From Nocardia sp. NBC_01730 (GTDB lineage: Bacteria > Actinomycetota > Actinomycetes > Mycobacteriales > Mycobacteriaceae): DNA of 64,000 nt. The notes beneath the pieces are model-generated. The model was not told the origin of the DNA, did no database searches, and worked only from the letters and a program-made list of their open reading frames with translations. Position 1 is the stretch's first letter; each line of letters begins with the position of its first letter. Of this stretch, positions 8,599-18,760 are shown one piece after another. The DNA lies in contig NZ_CP109162.1 of assembly GCF_035920445.1 (NCBI RefSeq), positions 3,410,001 to 3,474,000 on the forward strand, read 5' to 3'. A program made the position numbers and the translations under genes.

Positions 8599-9273
8599 AT
8601 GGGGACACAGGTTGACGTGGTGCGGGTGTTCACCGATGCGGCCGGACGGTTCGGCAACGAGCTGGGAATCACGCGGTCAGCGGACTTGGCCACGGCAGAC
8701 CCGCAGGCGCTCGCGGCGAAGGTCGGTTACAGCGAGACCGTCGTGGTCGAGGAGCCGGTCGACGAGATCGCCAGGGTACGGATCTACACGCCGACGGTGG
8801 AGCTCCCGTTCGCCGGGCACCCCTCGGTGGGCACCGCCTGGTGGTTCGCGTCGCAGGGCACCCCGGTGCAAACGTTGGACGTGCCCGCAGGCCCGGTGGC
8901 GGTTCAGCTCGCCGAGGGGCTGACCTGGATCACCGCGCGCGGCGAATGGGCGCCGCCGTTCACCTTCCACCAGCTCTCCGACGTCGAGGAGCTGGCGACT
9001 CTGCAACCGGACGATTTTTCGGGCGGCCCACACTATCTGTGGGCCTGGACCGACGAACATCGCGGTGCGCTGCGATCGCGCATGTTCGCGCCGACTATGG
9101 GTATCACCGAGGACGAGGCGACCGGTGCGGCGGCCGTCGCGTTGACGGCGCTGCTGCGGCAGGGCCTCGTGATCACCCAGGGTAAGGGCTCCCAGCTGTT
9201 CACGGAGTGGGACTCCGACGGCTGGGTGCGGTTGGGCGGACGCGTCGTCGCCGACCAGCCGTTGGAGGTCTAG
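8599..9273 (+). CDS. PhzF family epimerase-like protein
   Basis: 224 residues from ATG 8599. The diaminopimelate-epimerase-like fold is seen in the TPTVELPFAGHPSVGTAW motif (the PhzF signature around the substrate site) and the second-domain motif TEDEATGAAAVALTALL. PhzF relatives isomerise or epimerise small acids; the substrate here is unknown. A gene of this family also lies near lexA and nrdR in mycobacteria, as I recall, so it may belong to the ancestral neighbourhood. The gene ends 9 bases from the convergent rskA end. Confidence 0.85.
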   Translation: MGTQVDVVRVFTDAAGRFGNELGITRSADLATADPQALAAKVGYSETVVVEEPVDEIARVRIYTPTVELPFAGHPSVGTAWWFASQGTPVQTLDVPAGPVAVQLAEGLTWITARGEWAPPFTFHQLSDVEELATLQPDDFSGGPHYLWAWTDEHRGALRSRMFAPTMGITEDEATGAAAVALTALLRQGLVITQGKGSQLFTEWDSDGWVRLGGRVVADQPLEV

Positions 9274-9282
9274 ACCAGGCAC

Positions 9283-10017
9283 TCAAGGCAGCAGTACACC
9301 CACGATCGGGTCGGTACTCGGCGCGTGCGAACCACCGGACGGTTCAACGCTCACCGCCAGCAACTCACCCGACTGGAACGGCGTCACGAAGGGTCGGGTC
9401 GCGGACGGCAAGTCGGTCAGCACCCCGGCCGACCGAGGCTGCCCTCCGGAGGACACCAGCCACACCTGATACACCCGGTCCATGGGCGGCGGCGCGACCC
9501 CGTCGAACGCGACCACCGCGCGCCCGAGCCGAAGCGAGGCCTCCACCATGAGCGAGCCACCGCCGGCGACCGGCTCCTGCACGGTCCGCACATCCCGCTG
9601 ACCGTCCACCTGTTCCACGGCGGGCACGCTCGGTGCTGGGCCGATGAGCCGCTCCGCGACCACGCTTCCGCCGAGCACCAGACACGCGACCGCGGCGATC
9701 GGAACCGCCCACCGCAGCCGCCGCCATGGCGAGACGTGCACCACCGACGCGAGCGCGTTCGGGTCGGTGTCGGGCAACGCCGACAGGATCCGCGCCTCCA
9801 AATCCGGTGGCGGCGCCAGCGCGTCGAGCACTGACAGCCGCCCGATGACCTCGCGCAGCTGCCACACGGTATCGGAGAACTCTTGCCGCACAGCCGGGTC
9901 CGCGGCCGCCAGTCGAGCATCGATATGCCTTCGTTCGATATCGGCGACCGCGTCCAGCGCGCACGGATAGGCGAGGTCGAGCAGTTCCGCATCCGATCGC
10001 GGTGGATTGTCAGCCAT
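9283..10017 (-). CDS. rskA: Anti-sigma-K factor RskA
   Basis: 244 residues from ATG 10017, which overlaps the end of sigK by 8 bases; a GTG at 10023 is an alternative. The cytoplasmic N-terminal part (about 1-98) binds the sigma factor. One membrane helix is at about 103-121. The extracytoplasmic C-terminal domain (APPPMDRVYQVWLV) is the RskA fold. In mycobacteria this protein holds SigK inactive until it is cleaved by regulated proteolysis. Directly overlapping sigK supports the pairing. Confidence 0.92.
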   Translation of the reverse strand: MADNPPRSDAELLDLAYPCALDAVADIERRHIDARLAAADPAVRQEFSDTVWQLREVIGRLSVLDALAPPPDLEARILSALPDTDPNALASVVHVSPWRRLRWAVPIAAVACLVLGGSVVAERLIGPAPSVPAVEQVDGQRDVRTVQEPVAGGGSLMVEASLRLGRAVVAFDGVAPPPMDRVYQVWLVSSGGQPRSAGVLTDLPSATRPFVTPFQSGELLAVSVEPSGGSHAPSTDPIVGVLLP

Positions 10018-10696
10018 CGGCACCTTCCCCTGACAAACACTTCTCCAATCTTTTCAACCCGTCGCGGATGCGGGTCTTGATGGTGGGCAGCGGTACCGCC
10101 AGACGATCGGCCACCTCACGGTAGGTGTGCCCGCTGTAGTACGCGAGAGCGATCGCTTCGCGCTGCGTGGCGGTCAGCGCGTCCAGACATCCTGCCACCT
10201 GCTGCTCCTCGATGCGCTGCGTCACCGACTCGGCGACGACGTCGTGGTCGCGACCCAGCTGCGCGTGCGCGTAGACCAGGTCCCGGGACGATGCCGAACT
10301 CTCCGCGCGGACCCGGTCCACCGCCCGGCGGTGCGCGAGCATCAGAACCCAGCCGAGCGGGCTGGCCAGCGTGGCGTCGTAGCGATCGGCCATCGACCAC
10401 ACCTGGAGGTAGACCTCCTGGGTGACCTCTTCGGCGGCAGCGTGGCTCCGGAGGATGCGCACCGTTATCCCGAACACTCGTGGGCTGGTGAGCTGGTAGA
10501 ACTCGGTGAACGCGGCACGATCACCCGCGCCGGCCGCCGCGAGCAAGCCGACCAGCCGACGGGTCGCGAGAGTGGTCCGCTTCCCCTCGTATCCGGCGGG
10601 AAGCGGGCACACGGACGCTTTGTCATCGTCGTCCTCCCTATCCATCGCTGGATCGCCGGACCGATGCGCTGAAGCAGAACCGTGCTCATTTCTCAT
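10010..10696 (-). CDS. sigK: ECF RNA polymerase sigma factor SigK
   Basis: 228 residues from ATG 10696. Sigma-70 region 2 is seen around AAAEEVTQEVYLQVWSMADRY, and region 4 around LTATQREAIALAYYSGHTYREVADRLAVPL with its HTH. The longer frame upstream to 11248 crosses the next gene antisense-like and is not used. It is co-transcribed with rskA and is likely autoregulated. In mycobacteria SigK drives secreted antigen genes and its own locus; no such targets are evident here. Confidence 0.92.
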   Translation of the reverse strand: MRNEHGSASAHRSGDPAMDREDDDDKASVCPLPAGYEGKRTTLATRRLVGLLAAAGAGDRAAFTEFYQLTSPRVFGITVRILRSHAAAEEVTQEVYLQVWSMADRYDATLASPLGWVLMLAHRRAVDRVRAESSASSRDLVYAHAQLGRDHDVVAESVTQRIEEQQVAGCLDALTATQREAIALAYYSGHTYREVADRLAVPLPTIKTRIRDGLKRLEKCLSGEGADG

Positions 10697-10764
10697 GGCC
10701 GAATCCCCTGCCTGCATAAACAGGGTTCGGTATGGAGCACGAGCCGGATTGGTCTGTGGGCCGT

Positions 10765-11469
10765 TCAACCCGAGATCGCGGCCACCAGCATGTAGGCGGT
10801 GCCCGCGTCCATCACCACATGCGGCACCGCCGCCCACGGCGCAGCCGGGCCGGTGAGGGCCGCGACGCACCCGCCGGAACGCACTAGAACACCCAGCGGT
10901 CCGCGCGGGTGCGCGGGCGTACACCCGGCGCGGGCGGCCGGCGCGACGAGAAGGGCGTCGAGCAGAAACAGCGCGGCGAGACCGAGCGCGGGCCCGGCCG
11001 CGGGACCACCCGCGTGTCCGGACGCCGTGTGTCCGGACATCGCGTAGAGCATCGCCGCCGCGGCAGCGATGTGGTATCCGAGCGGGACCAGTCGGTCGAT
11101 CGGAAGCGGTCGAGCCTGCGTGGAACCTTCCACGAATCGGGTCACCAGCAGCCCGGCGAAGACGACAATCATCGCCGTCAGCACACCGCGCAGGGCGTGC
11201 GGGCTCACGCCTGAGGGGAACAGCAGCATGCCGAGCATGACCAGGCACATCACCAGATGCGCGGCGTCGGATTCGGGGTGGTCGCTGATCGCCGAATCAT
11301 CCTGTGCCCGAGGCAGTTCGGCGGCGACGCCCATGACGGTGGGACCGACGGCCCGGCCCGGCGGCGCCGCGGGCGCCGCCAACCGCGCCGACACGATCGC
11401 CGCCGCGATCAGGAACGCCGCGACCGCCATCCACCGGAACACGGCGTACTCCTGCACGAACTGCGCCAC
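10765..11469 (-). CDS. Multi-pass membrane protein, DUF5134-like
   Basis: 234 residues from GTG 11469, preceded by a GAGAGG ribosome site. About six hydrophobic segments can be seen (for example WMAVAAFLIAAAIVSARLA and LVMCLVMLGMLLF). His residues are scattered near the helix ends (DAAHLVMC, GYHIAAAAAMLY, SGHTASGHAGG). The layout resembles the actinobacterial DUF5134 family; function is unknown. It lies 68 bases upstream of sigK in the same direction and could be part of that operon. An earlier start at 11634 would add an unlikely basic leader. Confidence 0.6.
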   Translation of the reverse strand: MAQFVQEYAVFRWMAVAAFLIAAAIVSARLAAPAAPPGRAVGPTVMGVAAELPRAQDDSAISDHPESDAAHLVMCLVMLGMLLFPSGVSPHALRGVLTAMIVVFAGLLVTRFVEGSTQARPLPIDRLVPLGYHIAAAAAMLYAMSGHTASGHAGGPAAGPALGLAALFLLDALLVAPAARAGCTPAHPRGPLGVLVRSGGCVAALTGPAAPWAAVPHVVMDAGTAYMLVAAISG

Positions 11470-11695
11470 ATCCCACCACCTCTCGTCACAGCGACCATGG
11501 TCGCCGCCCTCCCATGCTCGCATCCCCCGGTGGCAAGGGTGCTCGTTTCGGCCCCGGTGAGACATGGGAGGCGGCACGGCAACACAATTCGACTGCCGTA
11601 CGCATAGCGCAGCGGAAGACGCGCGGACAAGCACCGAGCCCCTCTTGCCGTTGCGCAGGCGCGGCCCATGACGTTCACAAGCGTCGTGGCGCGCT

Positions 11696-11845
11696 TACAT
11701 CGCCGAGGCCACCGCGCGCGGCTACGGCCGCGTGAGCCTGGAGACCGGCGCCTCCGACTACTTCCCTACCGCCCTGCGGCTTTATGAGGCTCACGGCTTC
11801 GACTACGGCGCACCGTTCCGCCGGACTCGCACAGCCTATTCATGA
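11696..11845 (+). pseudogene. Fragment of a GNAT acetyltransferase (C-terminal part)
   Basis: Translation from 11696 gives about 49 residues reading YIAEATARGYGRVSLETG, then LRLYEAHGFDYGAPF, to the stop at 11843. This is the acetyl-CoA-binding end of a GCN5-related N-acetyltransferase (motif B, Leu-Tyr-Glu-x-x-Gly-Phe). An in-frame stop at 11669 and no start or N-terminal half upstream show that it is a remnant, not a gene. Confidence 0.65.
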
Positions 11846-11882
11846 CGCGGACGTTGGAAGATGCCCACGCGGCCGACCGGCT

Positions 11883-13115
11883 TCAGCCGAGCGCACGGGC
11901 GAATCCTTCGACGAGTTCGACGACCTGGTCGTCCGTCGTGACGAACGCCGGGGAGATCTGCATGGCGCCCTGGCCTGCGGCGCGGCTGGATATCCCGTGG
12001 GCGCGCAGGGTTTTGACCAGCGGCAGAGCTTCGGCCGGGTCGGCCAGCTGGATCGCCGCCACGGCGCCGAGCCCACTGCGCACCTCAGCGACCATGGGAT
12101 GGTCGGTCAGCGCCGAAAGCTGATCGCGCAGGCTGGATTCCAGGCGAAGGGCGGCGTCGAGCAGACCCTCGCGCTCGATGATGTCGAGGTTCGCCAGCGC
12201 GGCAGCGGCGGCACCCGCGTGACCGCCGTAGGTGTAGCCGTGCCGCCACCAGACGCCGCCCGCGAAGAACGGCTCCGCGATGTGCGGGGCGACGAAGACC
12301 GCGCCCATCGGGAGGTATCCAGAGGTCAGGCCCTTCGCGGTGGTCATGAGATCGGGCTCGAGGCCGAATCGGGACGAGGCGAACCAGGCTCCACCGATCC
12401 GGCCGAAGCCGGTGACGACCTCGTCGGCGATGAAGAGGATCTCGTGGTCGCGGCAGACGCGGCGAACCTCGGCGAGGTAACCCTCCGGCGGCAGATAGAC
12501 ACCGCCGGCGCCGATGATGGGTTCGCAGAAGAACGCGGCGATACGCTGCGCGCCCATCTCGTCGATCAGGGCCAGCAGCGCCTTCGCGTCGTCCCACTCG
12601 ACGGTGCGCGCGTCGGGCATCAGCTGGCCGTAGCCTTCCCGGTTCCCGGGGATACCCGCCAGGGCAGTGCCCGCGACGTGCATGCCGTGATAGGCCATCC
12701 GCCGCCCGACGACGACGGTCTTGCCGGGACGCCCGAGTTCGTGCCAGTAGCGGCGGGCGAGCTTGGCCGCGGTGTCGACGGAATCGGAGCCGCCCGAGGT
12801 GAAGAAGATCTTGCTGCCGGGCACCGGAGCCAGCGCCGAGAGCCGCTCGGCCAGCTCCTGGGTGGCCGGTTCGGTGAAGTCGCCGAAATTCGAGTAGTGC
12901 GCGATCGTGCGCAGCTGGGCTGCCACCGCGTCGGCGATCTCACCGCGGCCGTGCCCGATGTTCGTGAACCATAGACCCGCGGTCGCGTCCAGGTACCGGT
13001 TGCCCGCCTGGTCGAAAATGTAGGCGCCCTCGCCACGGGCGACCACGAACGCGCCGTCCCGTTCGACGGCACCCATGTCGGCAAATCCATGCCACAGCGA
13101 GTTCATGTCATCCAC
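11883..13115 (-). CDS. Class III (omega) aminotransferase, PLP-dependent
   Basis: 410 residues. The fold type I class III features are in order: FTSGGSDSVDTAAKLARRYWH (PLP phosphate loop), AYHGMHVAGTALAG, an FIADEVVTGFGRIG segment with the PLP aspartate, and TTAKGLTSGYLPMGA with the PLP lysine. Members are annotated as aspartate aminotransferase family proteins and transfer amino groups from omega-amines or beta-alanine-like donors to pyruvate or similar keto acids. The substrate cannot be read. The gene stands alone; a link to polyamine catabolism is possible but not shown. ATG 13106 is an alternative start. Confidence 0.88.
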   Translation of the reverse strand: MDDMNSLWHGFADMGAVERDGAFVVARGEGAYIFDQAGNRYLDATAGLWFTNIGHGRGEIADAVAAQLRTIAHYSNFGDFTEPATQELAERLSALAPVPGSKIFFTSGGSDSVDTAAKLARRYWHELGRPGKTVVVGRRMAYHGMHVAGTALAGIPGNREGYGQLMPDARTVEWDDAKALLALIDEMGAQRIAAFFCEPIIGAGGVYLPPEGYLAEVRRVCRDHEILFIADEVVTGFGRIGGAWFASSRFGLEPDLMTTAKGLTSGYLPMGAVFVAPHIAEPFFAGGVWWRHGYTYGGHAGAAAAALANLDIIEREGLLDAALRLESSLRDQLSALTDHPMVAEVRSGLGAVAAIQLADPAEALPLVKTLRAHGISSRAAGQGAMQISPAFVTTDDQVVELVEGFARALG

Positions 13116-13447
13116 GTTTACCCGAAATCGGGGCGCCGACTCGCGGCGTCCGAGCTGTGGAAGACCGGTACCGGCGTCATGACCAGAGCGAACGCCGCCA
13201 CCTACGGCGCCCTGTGGTCACCGCCACACAGCGGGACCTGCGGGGTGAGCCATCCCATCTGTCGACTACTCCCTACGCACGCGACAGGTACGGCAGCGCA
13301 GCAACTACCGAGCACCGCCGCACGATCCGCTGTTGTCGATGCGGCGTCGGGGCAGGCCGTTGACGACGGCGGCGACTACGCGGCAACCCCTGCCCCTCCT
13401 CCTCGCGGAAATATCCGGTGGCGGGTTTCGCTAGGCTTGTCGATGCA
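13116..13447. other. Intergenic region between the aminotransferase and hrpA
   Basis: About 330 bases holding the divergent promoters of the aminotransferase and hrpA genes. I see no recognisable gene, repeat or RNA element. Short frames in it have no convincing protein character. Confidence 0.5.
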
Positions 13448-16400
13448 ATGACCAGGACAGCTGCCACCGATCCCCGCGACCTCCGCACCCGCCTGGCGAA
13501 TCTCTCCCTCCGCGACGAGCACCGGCTGCGGCGCCGACTGGACCGGGCGCGCGACGGCGACCTCGGCAAGGTCGAAGCCGAGATCGCGGCGGCCGAACTC
13601 CGGGTCGACGCCCGCCGCGCCGCGGTACCGGAGATCCGGTACCCGCCGCAGCTGCCGGTCACCGCCCGCCGCGAGGACATCGCCGCGGCCATCGCCGCGC
13701 ACCAGGTCGTGATCGTCGCTGGCGAGACCGGTTCCGGCAAGACCACCCAGATTCCCAAGATCTGTCTCGAGCTCGGCCGCGGCATCCGCGGCACCATCGG
13801 GCACACTCAACCGCGCAGGCTGGCCGCACGCACCGTCGCCGAGCGCATCGCGGAGGAACTCGACACCGAGCTGGGCGACGTCGTCGGCTACACGGTGCGG
13901 TTCACCGACCGTGCCTCCGAGCAGACGCTGGTCAAGCTGATGACCGACGGCATCCTGCTCGCCGAGATCCAGCGTGACCGGCTGCTGCGCCGCTACGACA
14001 CGATCATCATCGACGAGGCGCACGAACGCAGCCTCAACATCGACTTCCTGCTCGGCTACCTCCAGCAACTGCTGCCACGACGTCCCGATCTCAAGGTGAT
14101 CATCACCTCGGCGACCATCGACCCGGAACTGTTCGCCAGGCACTTCGCCGACGACAGCGGCACTCCCGCACCGATTGTCGAGGTCTCCGGTCGCTCCTAC
14201 CCGGTGGAGATCCGATATCGGCCGCTCGCGCTGGAACTCCCGGTCGCCGACGCCGAAGAGGACGAGGACACCCGCACCGTCGACCGGGACCCGGTGGACG
14301 CGATCGGCGACGCGGTCACCGAGTTGTTCGCCGCGGGCGACGGCGACGTGCTGGTGTTCTTGTCCGGCGAACGCGAGATCCGGGACACCGCCGACGCGCT
14401 GCGCGACCTGAAGCTTCCCCGCACCGAGATCCTGCCGCTGTACGCGCGACTGTCCGCGGCCGAGCAGCATCGGGTGTTCGCTCCACACACCGGTCGGCGG
14501 GTGGTGCTGGCGACCAACGTCGCGGAGACCTCGCTGACGGTTCCGGGAATCCGGTATGTCGTCGACCCTGGGTCCGCGCGGATCTCGCGGTATTCGATGC
14601 GGACCAAGGTGCAGCGGCTACCGATCGAACCGGTGTCGCAGGCGTCGGCCCGGCAACGATCCGGGCGCTGCGGACGGGTCGCCGACGGCATCTGTATCCG
14701 GCTGTACTCCGAAGACGACTTCGAAGCCCGGCCCTCCTTCACCGAACCCGAGATCCTGCGCACCAACCTGGCCGCGGTCATCCTGCAGATGACCGCGCTC
14801 GGGCTCGGTGACATCGAGAACTTCCCGTTCGTCGAGGCGCCGGACCGCCGCGCCATCCGCGACGGCGTCGCTTTGCTCGAGGAACTCGGGGCACTCGCGC
14901 GGCGCATCGGCAAGCCCGGGCCACGATCGGATACCGCGCCGGCACAAGAGGACACGCCACAGGGTGGCGCCGTCGACATGGCAAGTCGCCCGAGGGTGAG
15001 TACCCGCGACGACGATGCCACCCTGTCGCTCACGCCGATCGGGCGCGAGATGGCCCAGCTTCCGGTCGATCCCAGGATGGCGCGGATGCTGGTGGAGGCG
15101 CAGGGCAACGGCTGTCTGGCCGACGTGCTGGTCATCGTCGCGGCGCTGTCGATCCAGGATGTGCGGGAGCGGCCCGCCGAGCATCAGCAAGCCGCCGACA
15201 GCAAACACGCGCGATTCACCGTCGATGGCTCGGACTTCCTGGCCTATCTGCGACTGTGGGAGTACCTCGGTGGACAGCGCAAGTCGCTGTCCTCCAATCA
15301 GTTCCGGCGGATGTGCCGCGAGGAGTTCCTGCACTACCTGCGGATCAGGGAATGGCAGGACCTGCACGGGCAGCTGCGCACGATCACCAGGGGCCTCGGC
15401 TGGTCGGCGCACGCCGAGAACACCGCCGACGCCGGGTCGCCGGATGGCAAGGCCGACAATGGATCACGTGGCTCCGAACGATCGGCCACACAATCCGGAG
15501 AAGGGCCGCGATCGGGTTCCCGGCGCAGACGGTCCGGCTCGTCACCGGCAGTGGACCCTGTGATCGTCGGGAACGATGACGCCCAGTGGGATTCCACCGC
15601 GATCCATCAGGCGTTGCTGGCGGGCATGCTGTCGCACATCGGGGTGCGTGAAGCGGAATCGCGCGAGTTCCTCGGCGCGCGCAACGCCAAGTTTATGGTC
15701 TTCCCCGGCTCGTCGCTGGCGAAGAAGCCGCCTCGCTGGGTGATGGCCGCCGAACTGGTCGAGACCTCGCGGCTGTGGGGCCGGATGGCCGCGAAGATCG
15801 AACCGGAGTGGGCCGAGCGGCTCGCAGGCGATCTGGTCAAACGCACCTACTCCGAGCCGCACTGGTCGGCCAAGCGGGGCGCCGCGCGCGCCTATGAACG
15901 CGTCACCCTCTACGGCATCCCACTGGTGACCGGAAGACCCGTCGACTATGGCCGGATCGATCCCGAGCTTTCGCGCGAGCTGTTCATCAGACATGCGCTG
16001 GTACAGGGCGAATGGCAGACCAGGCACGCGTTCTTTCACCGCAATCGCGAATTGCTCGACGACGTCGCCGATCTGGAGCACCGCGCGCGCCGCCGCAACA
16101 TCCTGGTCGACGACGAGGTGCTGTTCGAGTTCTACGATAAACGCCTGCCCGCCGACATCGTCTCGGTGCGCCACTTCGACAACTGGTGGCGCACCGCGCA
16201 GCGTAAAGACGCCGCGCAGCTGGACTTCTCGACCGCCACCGTGGTGAACGAGGGCGCCGCCGCGCTCGACCCGTCCGACTTCCCCGATTCCTGGCGTCAA
16301 GGCGAGCTCAGCTTCCCGCTCACGTACCAATTCGAGCCGGGCACCGAGGACGACGGCGTCACTGTGCGCATCCCGGTCGAACAGCTCGCCCACGTCCGAG

Positions 16401-17638
16401 CCGTCGGCTTCGACTGGCTGGTGCCCGGCATGCGCGACGAACTGGCCGCCGCGCTGATCAAGTCGCTGCCGAAGGCGTTGCGCCGCAGCGTGGTTCCCGC
16501 ACCGGACTTCGCCGCGGCGGCGTTGTCCGCACTGACCCCGCGCGCGGAGCCGCTGCGTATCGGACTGGCGCGCGAGTTGTCTCGGCTGGGTTCGGTCCCA
16601 ATCGCGCCCTCCGACTTCGAGCCGTCCGCGCTGCCCGACCATCTGCGCATGACCTTCGCCGCCATCGGCGGCGATGGCACGACGCTCACCTGCGGGAAAA
16701 GCCTCGCCGCGTTGAAAACACAACTGGCCGAACAGGTTTCCGCCTCGGTCGCCCGTGCCACCGCGGGCGTGGAACGCCCGCCCGCCACGGTGTGGACCTC
16801 TGAGTCACTCGGCATCGTCGCGCCGACGGTGCGCCGCCAGGTGGCCGGACAGACCGTGACCGGATATCCCGCGCTGGTCGCCGAGGGCGACGGTGTGGCG
16901 CTCCGCGTGCTCAGCTCGCCTGCCGAGCAGGCCGCCGCGATGCGGCTGGGCACCCGGGCGCTGGTGCTGCACGCGCTGCCCACCTCGGTCCGGTCCGTCA
17001 CCGCGGGGCTGTCACCCACGGATCGCCTTGCGCTGAGCCAGAACCCGTATGGCTCGCTGGAGGCGCTGATCGAAGACTGCCGCGCGGCGGCAGTCGATGA
17101 ACTCATCGCCGCCGCGGGCGGTCCGGTGCACACACCGGAGAAGTTCGACGCGCTCGTCACCCGAATCCGTCCCGAACTCGCCTCCGCCGTCATCCGTCTC
17201 GTGCGACTGGTCGTGCCGGTTCTCGCGGGGGCCCACCAAGTTTCGGCCGCGCTCGCGGAAAGGAGCGAACGCGACATCGCTGACGACGTCCGCGACCAGC
17301 TCGACAACCTGGTGTTCCGCGGCTTCGTCTCCGAGTGGGGTGGCGCCCGGCTTCGCGAGCTGCCCCGCTATCTGCGGGCGGCGGTGGTGCGTCTGGAAGC
17401 GTTGCCGGGCTCAGCGGTTCGCGATCGTCAGGGCATGGTCGAACTCGATCGGGTACTGGCCGCCTACGACCGCCTGGTCGGGGCCCTGCCGGAGCATCGC
17501 AGGCATGCGCCCGAAGCGGCCGAGATCTGGTGGATGATCGAGGAGTTCCGAGTCAGCCTGTTCGCCCAGAAGCTCGGCACACCGTTCCCGGTGTCCGCCA
17601 AGCGGATCGAGAAGGCGATCGCCGCGGTCCGGCGCTAG
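13448..17638 (+). CDS. hrpA: ATP-dependent RNA helicase HrpA
   Basis: About 1,396 residues from ATG 13448 (a start at 13418 is possible). Domains in order: Walker A GETGSGKTTQIPKI, a DEAH box (IIDEAHERSLNIDF), SAT (TSATIDPE), helicase C-terminal motif (QRSGRCGRVADG), HA2 and OB regions, then the long DUF3418 C-terminal domain typical of HrpA. Two low-complexity hydrophilic inserts, around 14917-15012 and 15418-15560, interrupt the usual layout near the HA2 region. HrpA rescues stalled ribosomes on mRNA in E. coli; a similar role is inferred. The stop abuts the convergent nrdR stop with no gap. Confidence 0.95.
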   Translation: MTRTAATDPRDLRTRLANLSLRDEHRLRRRLDRARDGDLGKVEAEIAAAELRVDARRAAVPEIRYPPQLPVTARREDIAAAIAAHQVVIVAGETGSGKTTQIPKICLELGRGIRGTIGHTQPRRLAARTVAERIAEELDTELGDVVGYTVRFTDRASEQTLVKLMTDGILLAEIQRDRLLRRYDTIIIDEAHERSLNIDFLLGYLQQLLPRRPDLKVIITSATIDPELFARHFADDSGTPAPIVEVSGRSYPVEIRYRPLALELPVADAEEDEDTRTVDRDPVDAIGDAVTELFAAGDGDVLVFLSGEREIRDTADALRDLKLPRTEILPLYARLSAAEQHRVFAPHTGRRVVLATNVAETSLTVPGIRYVVDPGSARISRYSMRTKVQRLPIEPVSQASARQRSGRCGRVADGICIRLYSEDDFEARPSFTEPEILRTNLAAVILQMTALGLGDIENFPFVEAPDRRAIRDGVALLEELGALARRIGKPGPRSDTAPAQEDTPQGGAVDMASRPRVSTRDDDATLSLTPIGREMAQLPVDPRMARMLVEAQGNGCLADVLVIVAALSIQDVRERPAEHQQAADSKHARFTVDGSDFLAYLRLWEYLGGQRKSLSSNQFRRMCREEFLHYLRIREWQDLHGQLRTITRGLGWSAHAENTADAGSPDGKADNGSRGSERSATQSGEGPRSGSRRRRSGSSPAVDPVIVGNDDAQWDSTAIHQALLAGMLSHIGVREAESREFLGARNAKFMVFPGSSLAKKPPRWVMAAELVETSRLWGRMAAKIEPEWAERLAGDLVKRTYSEPHWSAKRGAARAYERVTLYGIPLVTGRPVDYGRIDPELSRELFIRHALVQGEWQTRHAFFHRNRELLDDVADLEHRARRRNILVDDEVLFEFYDKRLPADIVSVRHFDNWWRTAQRKDAAQLDFSTATVVNEGAAALDPSDFPDSWRQGELSFPLTYQFEPGTEDDGVTVRIPVEQLAHVRAVGFDWLVPGMRDELAAALIKSLPKALRRSVVPAPDFAAAALSALTPRAEPLRIGLARELSRLGSVPIAPSDFEPSALPDHLRMTFAAIGGDGTTLTCGKSLAALKTQLAEQVSASVARATAGVERPPATVWTSESLGIVAPTVRRQVAGQTVTGYPALVAEGDGVALRVLSSPAEQAAAMRLGTRALVLHALPTSVRSVTAGLSPTDRLALSQNPYGSLEALIEDCRAAAVDELIAAAGGPVHTPEKFDALVTRIRPELASAVIRLVRLVVPVLAGAHQVSAALAERSERDIADDVRDQLDNLVFRGFVSEWGGARLRELPRYLRAAVVRLEALPGSAVRDRQGMVELDRVLAAYDRLVGALPEHRRHAPEAAEIWWMIEEFRVSLFAQKLGTPFPVSAKRIEKAIAAVRR

Positions 17639-18109
17639 TCAGTCGGCGGTCGACAGCGCCTCGGCGCGTGCCTGACGCATCTCCCGGATCTCGCGTTCGA
17701 AATCGTCGGCGGAGGTGAACGACCGGTAGACCGAGGCGAACCGGAGATAGGCGACCTCATCGAGGTCGCGCAGCGGACCAAGGATGGCCAGGCCGACCTC
17801 GTGGCTGGGCACCTCCGGAGAACCCTTGGCACGCACCGCGTCCTCCACCTGCTGCGCGAGCAGGTTCAGCGCGTCGTCGTCGACTTCGCGGCCTTGGCAG
17901 GCGCGCCGCACGCCGCGAATGACCTTCTCGCGGCTGAACGGCTCGGTGACTCCGCTGCGCTTGACTACGGACAGGATGGCGGTCTCCACCGTGGTGAACC
18001 GCCGCCCACACTGCGGGCAGGCGCGACGGCGGCGGATAGCCGCGCCCTCGTCGGCCTCGCGCGAGTCCACCACCCGGGAGTCGGGGTGTCGGCAGTACGG
18101 GCAATGCAT
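17639..18109 (-). CDS. nrdR: Transcriptional repressor NrdR
   Basis: 156 residues. A zinc ribbon (C3, C6, C31, C34) is followed by an ATP-cone domain from about residue 49, the complete NrdR layout. NrdR senses ATP/dATP and represses ribonucleotide reductase genes. Neighbourhood with lexA is the standard actinobacterial arrangement. No nrd gene or obvious NrdR box was seen in this window. Confidence 0.97.
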   Translation of the reverse strand: MHCPYCRHPDSRVVDSREADEGAAIRRRRACPQCGRRFTTVETAILSVVKRSGVTEPFSREKVIRGVRRACQGREVDDDALNLLAQQVEDAVRAKGSPEVPSHEVGLAILGPLRDLDEVAYLRFASVYRSFTSADDFEREIREMRQARAEALSTAD

Positions 18110-18760
18110 CCGAGAAATCCTTCGTCGATGCGTGCGCTCGCGTCCGGACCGCCGCCGATCGCAGCGATCGGTCCGGCGAGCACGTGTACAGAGGTCTAGA
18201 CCCCGGCACCAGGCATTCCCTCACTCGAACTTGGAAATACCTGCATAACAGTTCGAGGATACCCGTCCGAGTACCCGAATCGTCGCACTCACCCACGGCT
18301 ACCGCCGCGCCACCTCGATCATTCGACGATCTACCAGTGTGCGGTCAGGTCCGCGAGGAGGTCCGGCAGCCGCGGTGCGCGGCGACCGCGGGCCGTGTCG
18401 GGCCTGAACGACTGGCCTATAACGGCGCCGGGTCGGTCGCCAGATCGATGTGGCATGGACCAGGTCACCTGGTGATATATGCCCGCCTCGTGTCACGGTC
18501 GGCCCAGTTGAAGTCGGGCAGCGGACACGCGGCGTGAGACCGCGGCCCGCGACGTCGGCGCGGACCGTTGCTAGCGCGAAGACTCCGGGCGCGGGGCACC
18601 TTGGGACGGCGGGCTTGCCCGCGACGGTGCTGACGGAGGTGAGCACTCGGCCGATGGGCGCGGGCGCGCCGACGTTTCGTTCCACTGATCGGCGACGACG
18701 CGGTTCTGCTCCCGGTCGGTCATCCGGATCGGCGCGTCGATGGGTGGCCGATCCCGCCGG
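18110..18760. other. Long region upstream of nrdR without a supported gene
   Basis: About 650 bases between nrdR and the small membrane-protein gene. It must hold the nrdR promoter. Open frames of up to 128 codons exist on both strands, but their Arg/Pro/Ala-rich composition is that of shadow frames. I looked for a LysM domain, a cobalamin riboswitch and NrdR boxes here and saw none. Confidence 0.45.

Noticed and set aside
11470..11695. Search for the N-terminal half of the GNAT remnant
   Set aside because: Stops in the frame (for example at 11669) and no motif A; nothing supports a longer gene.
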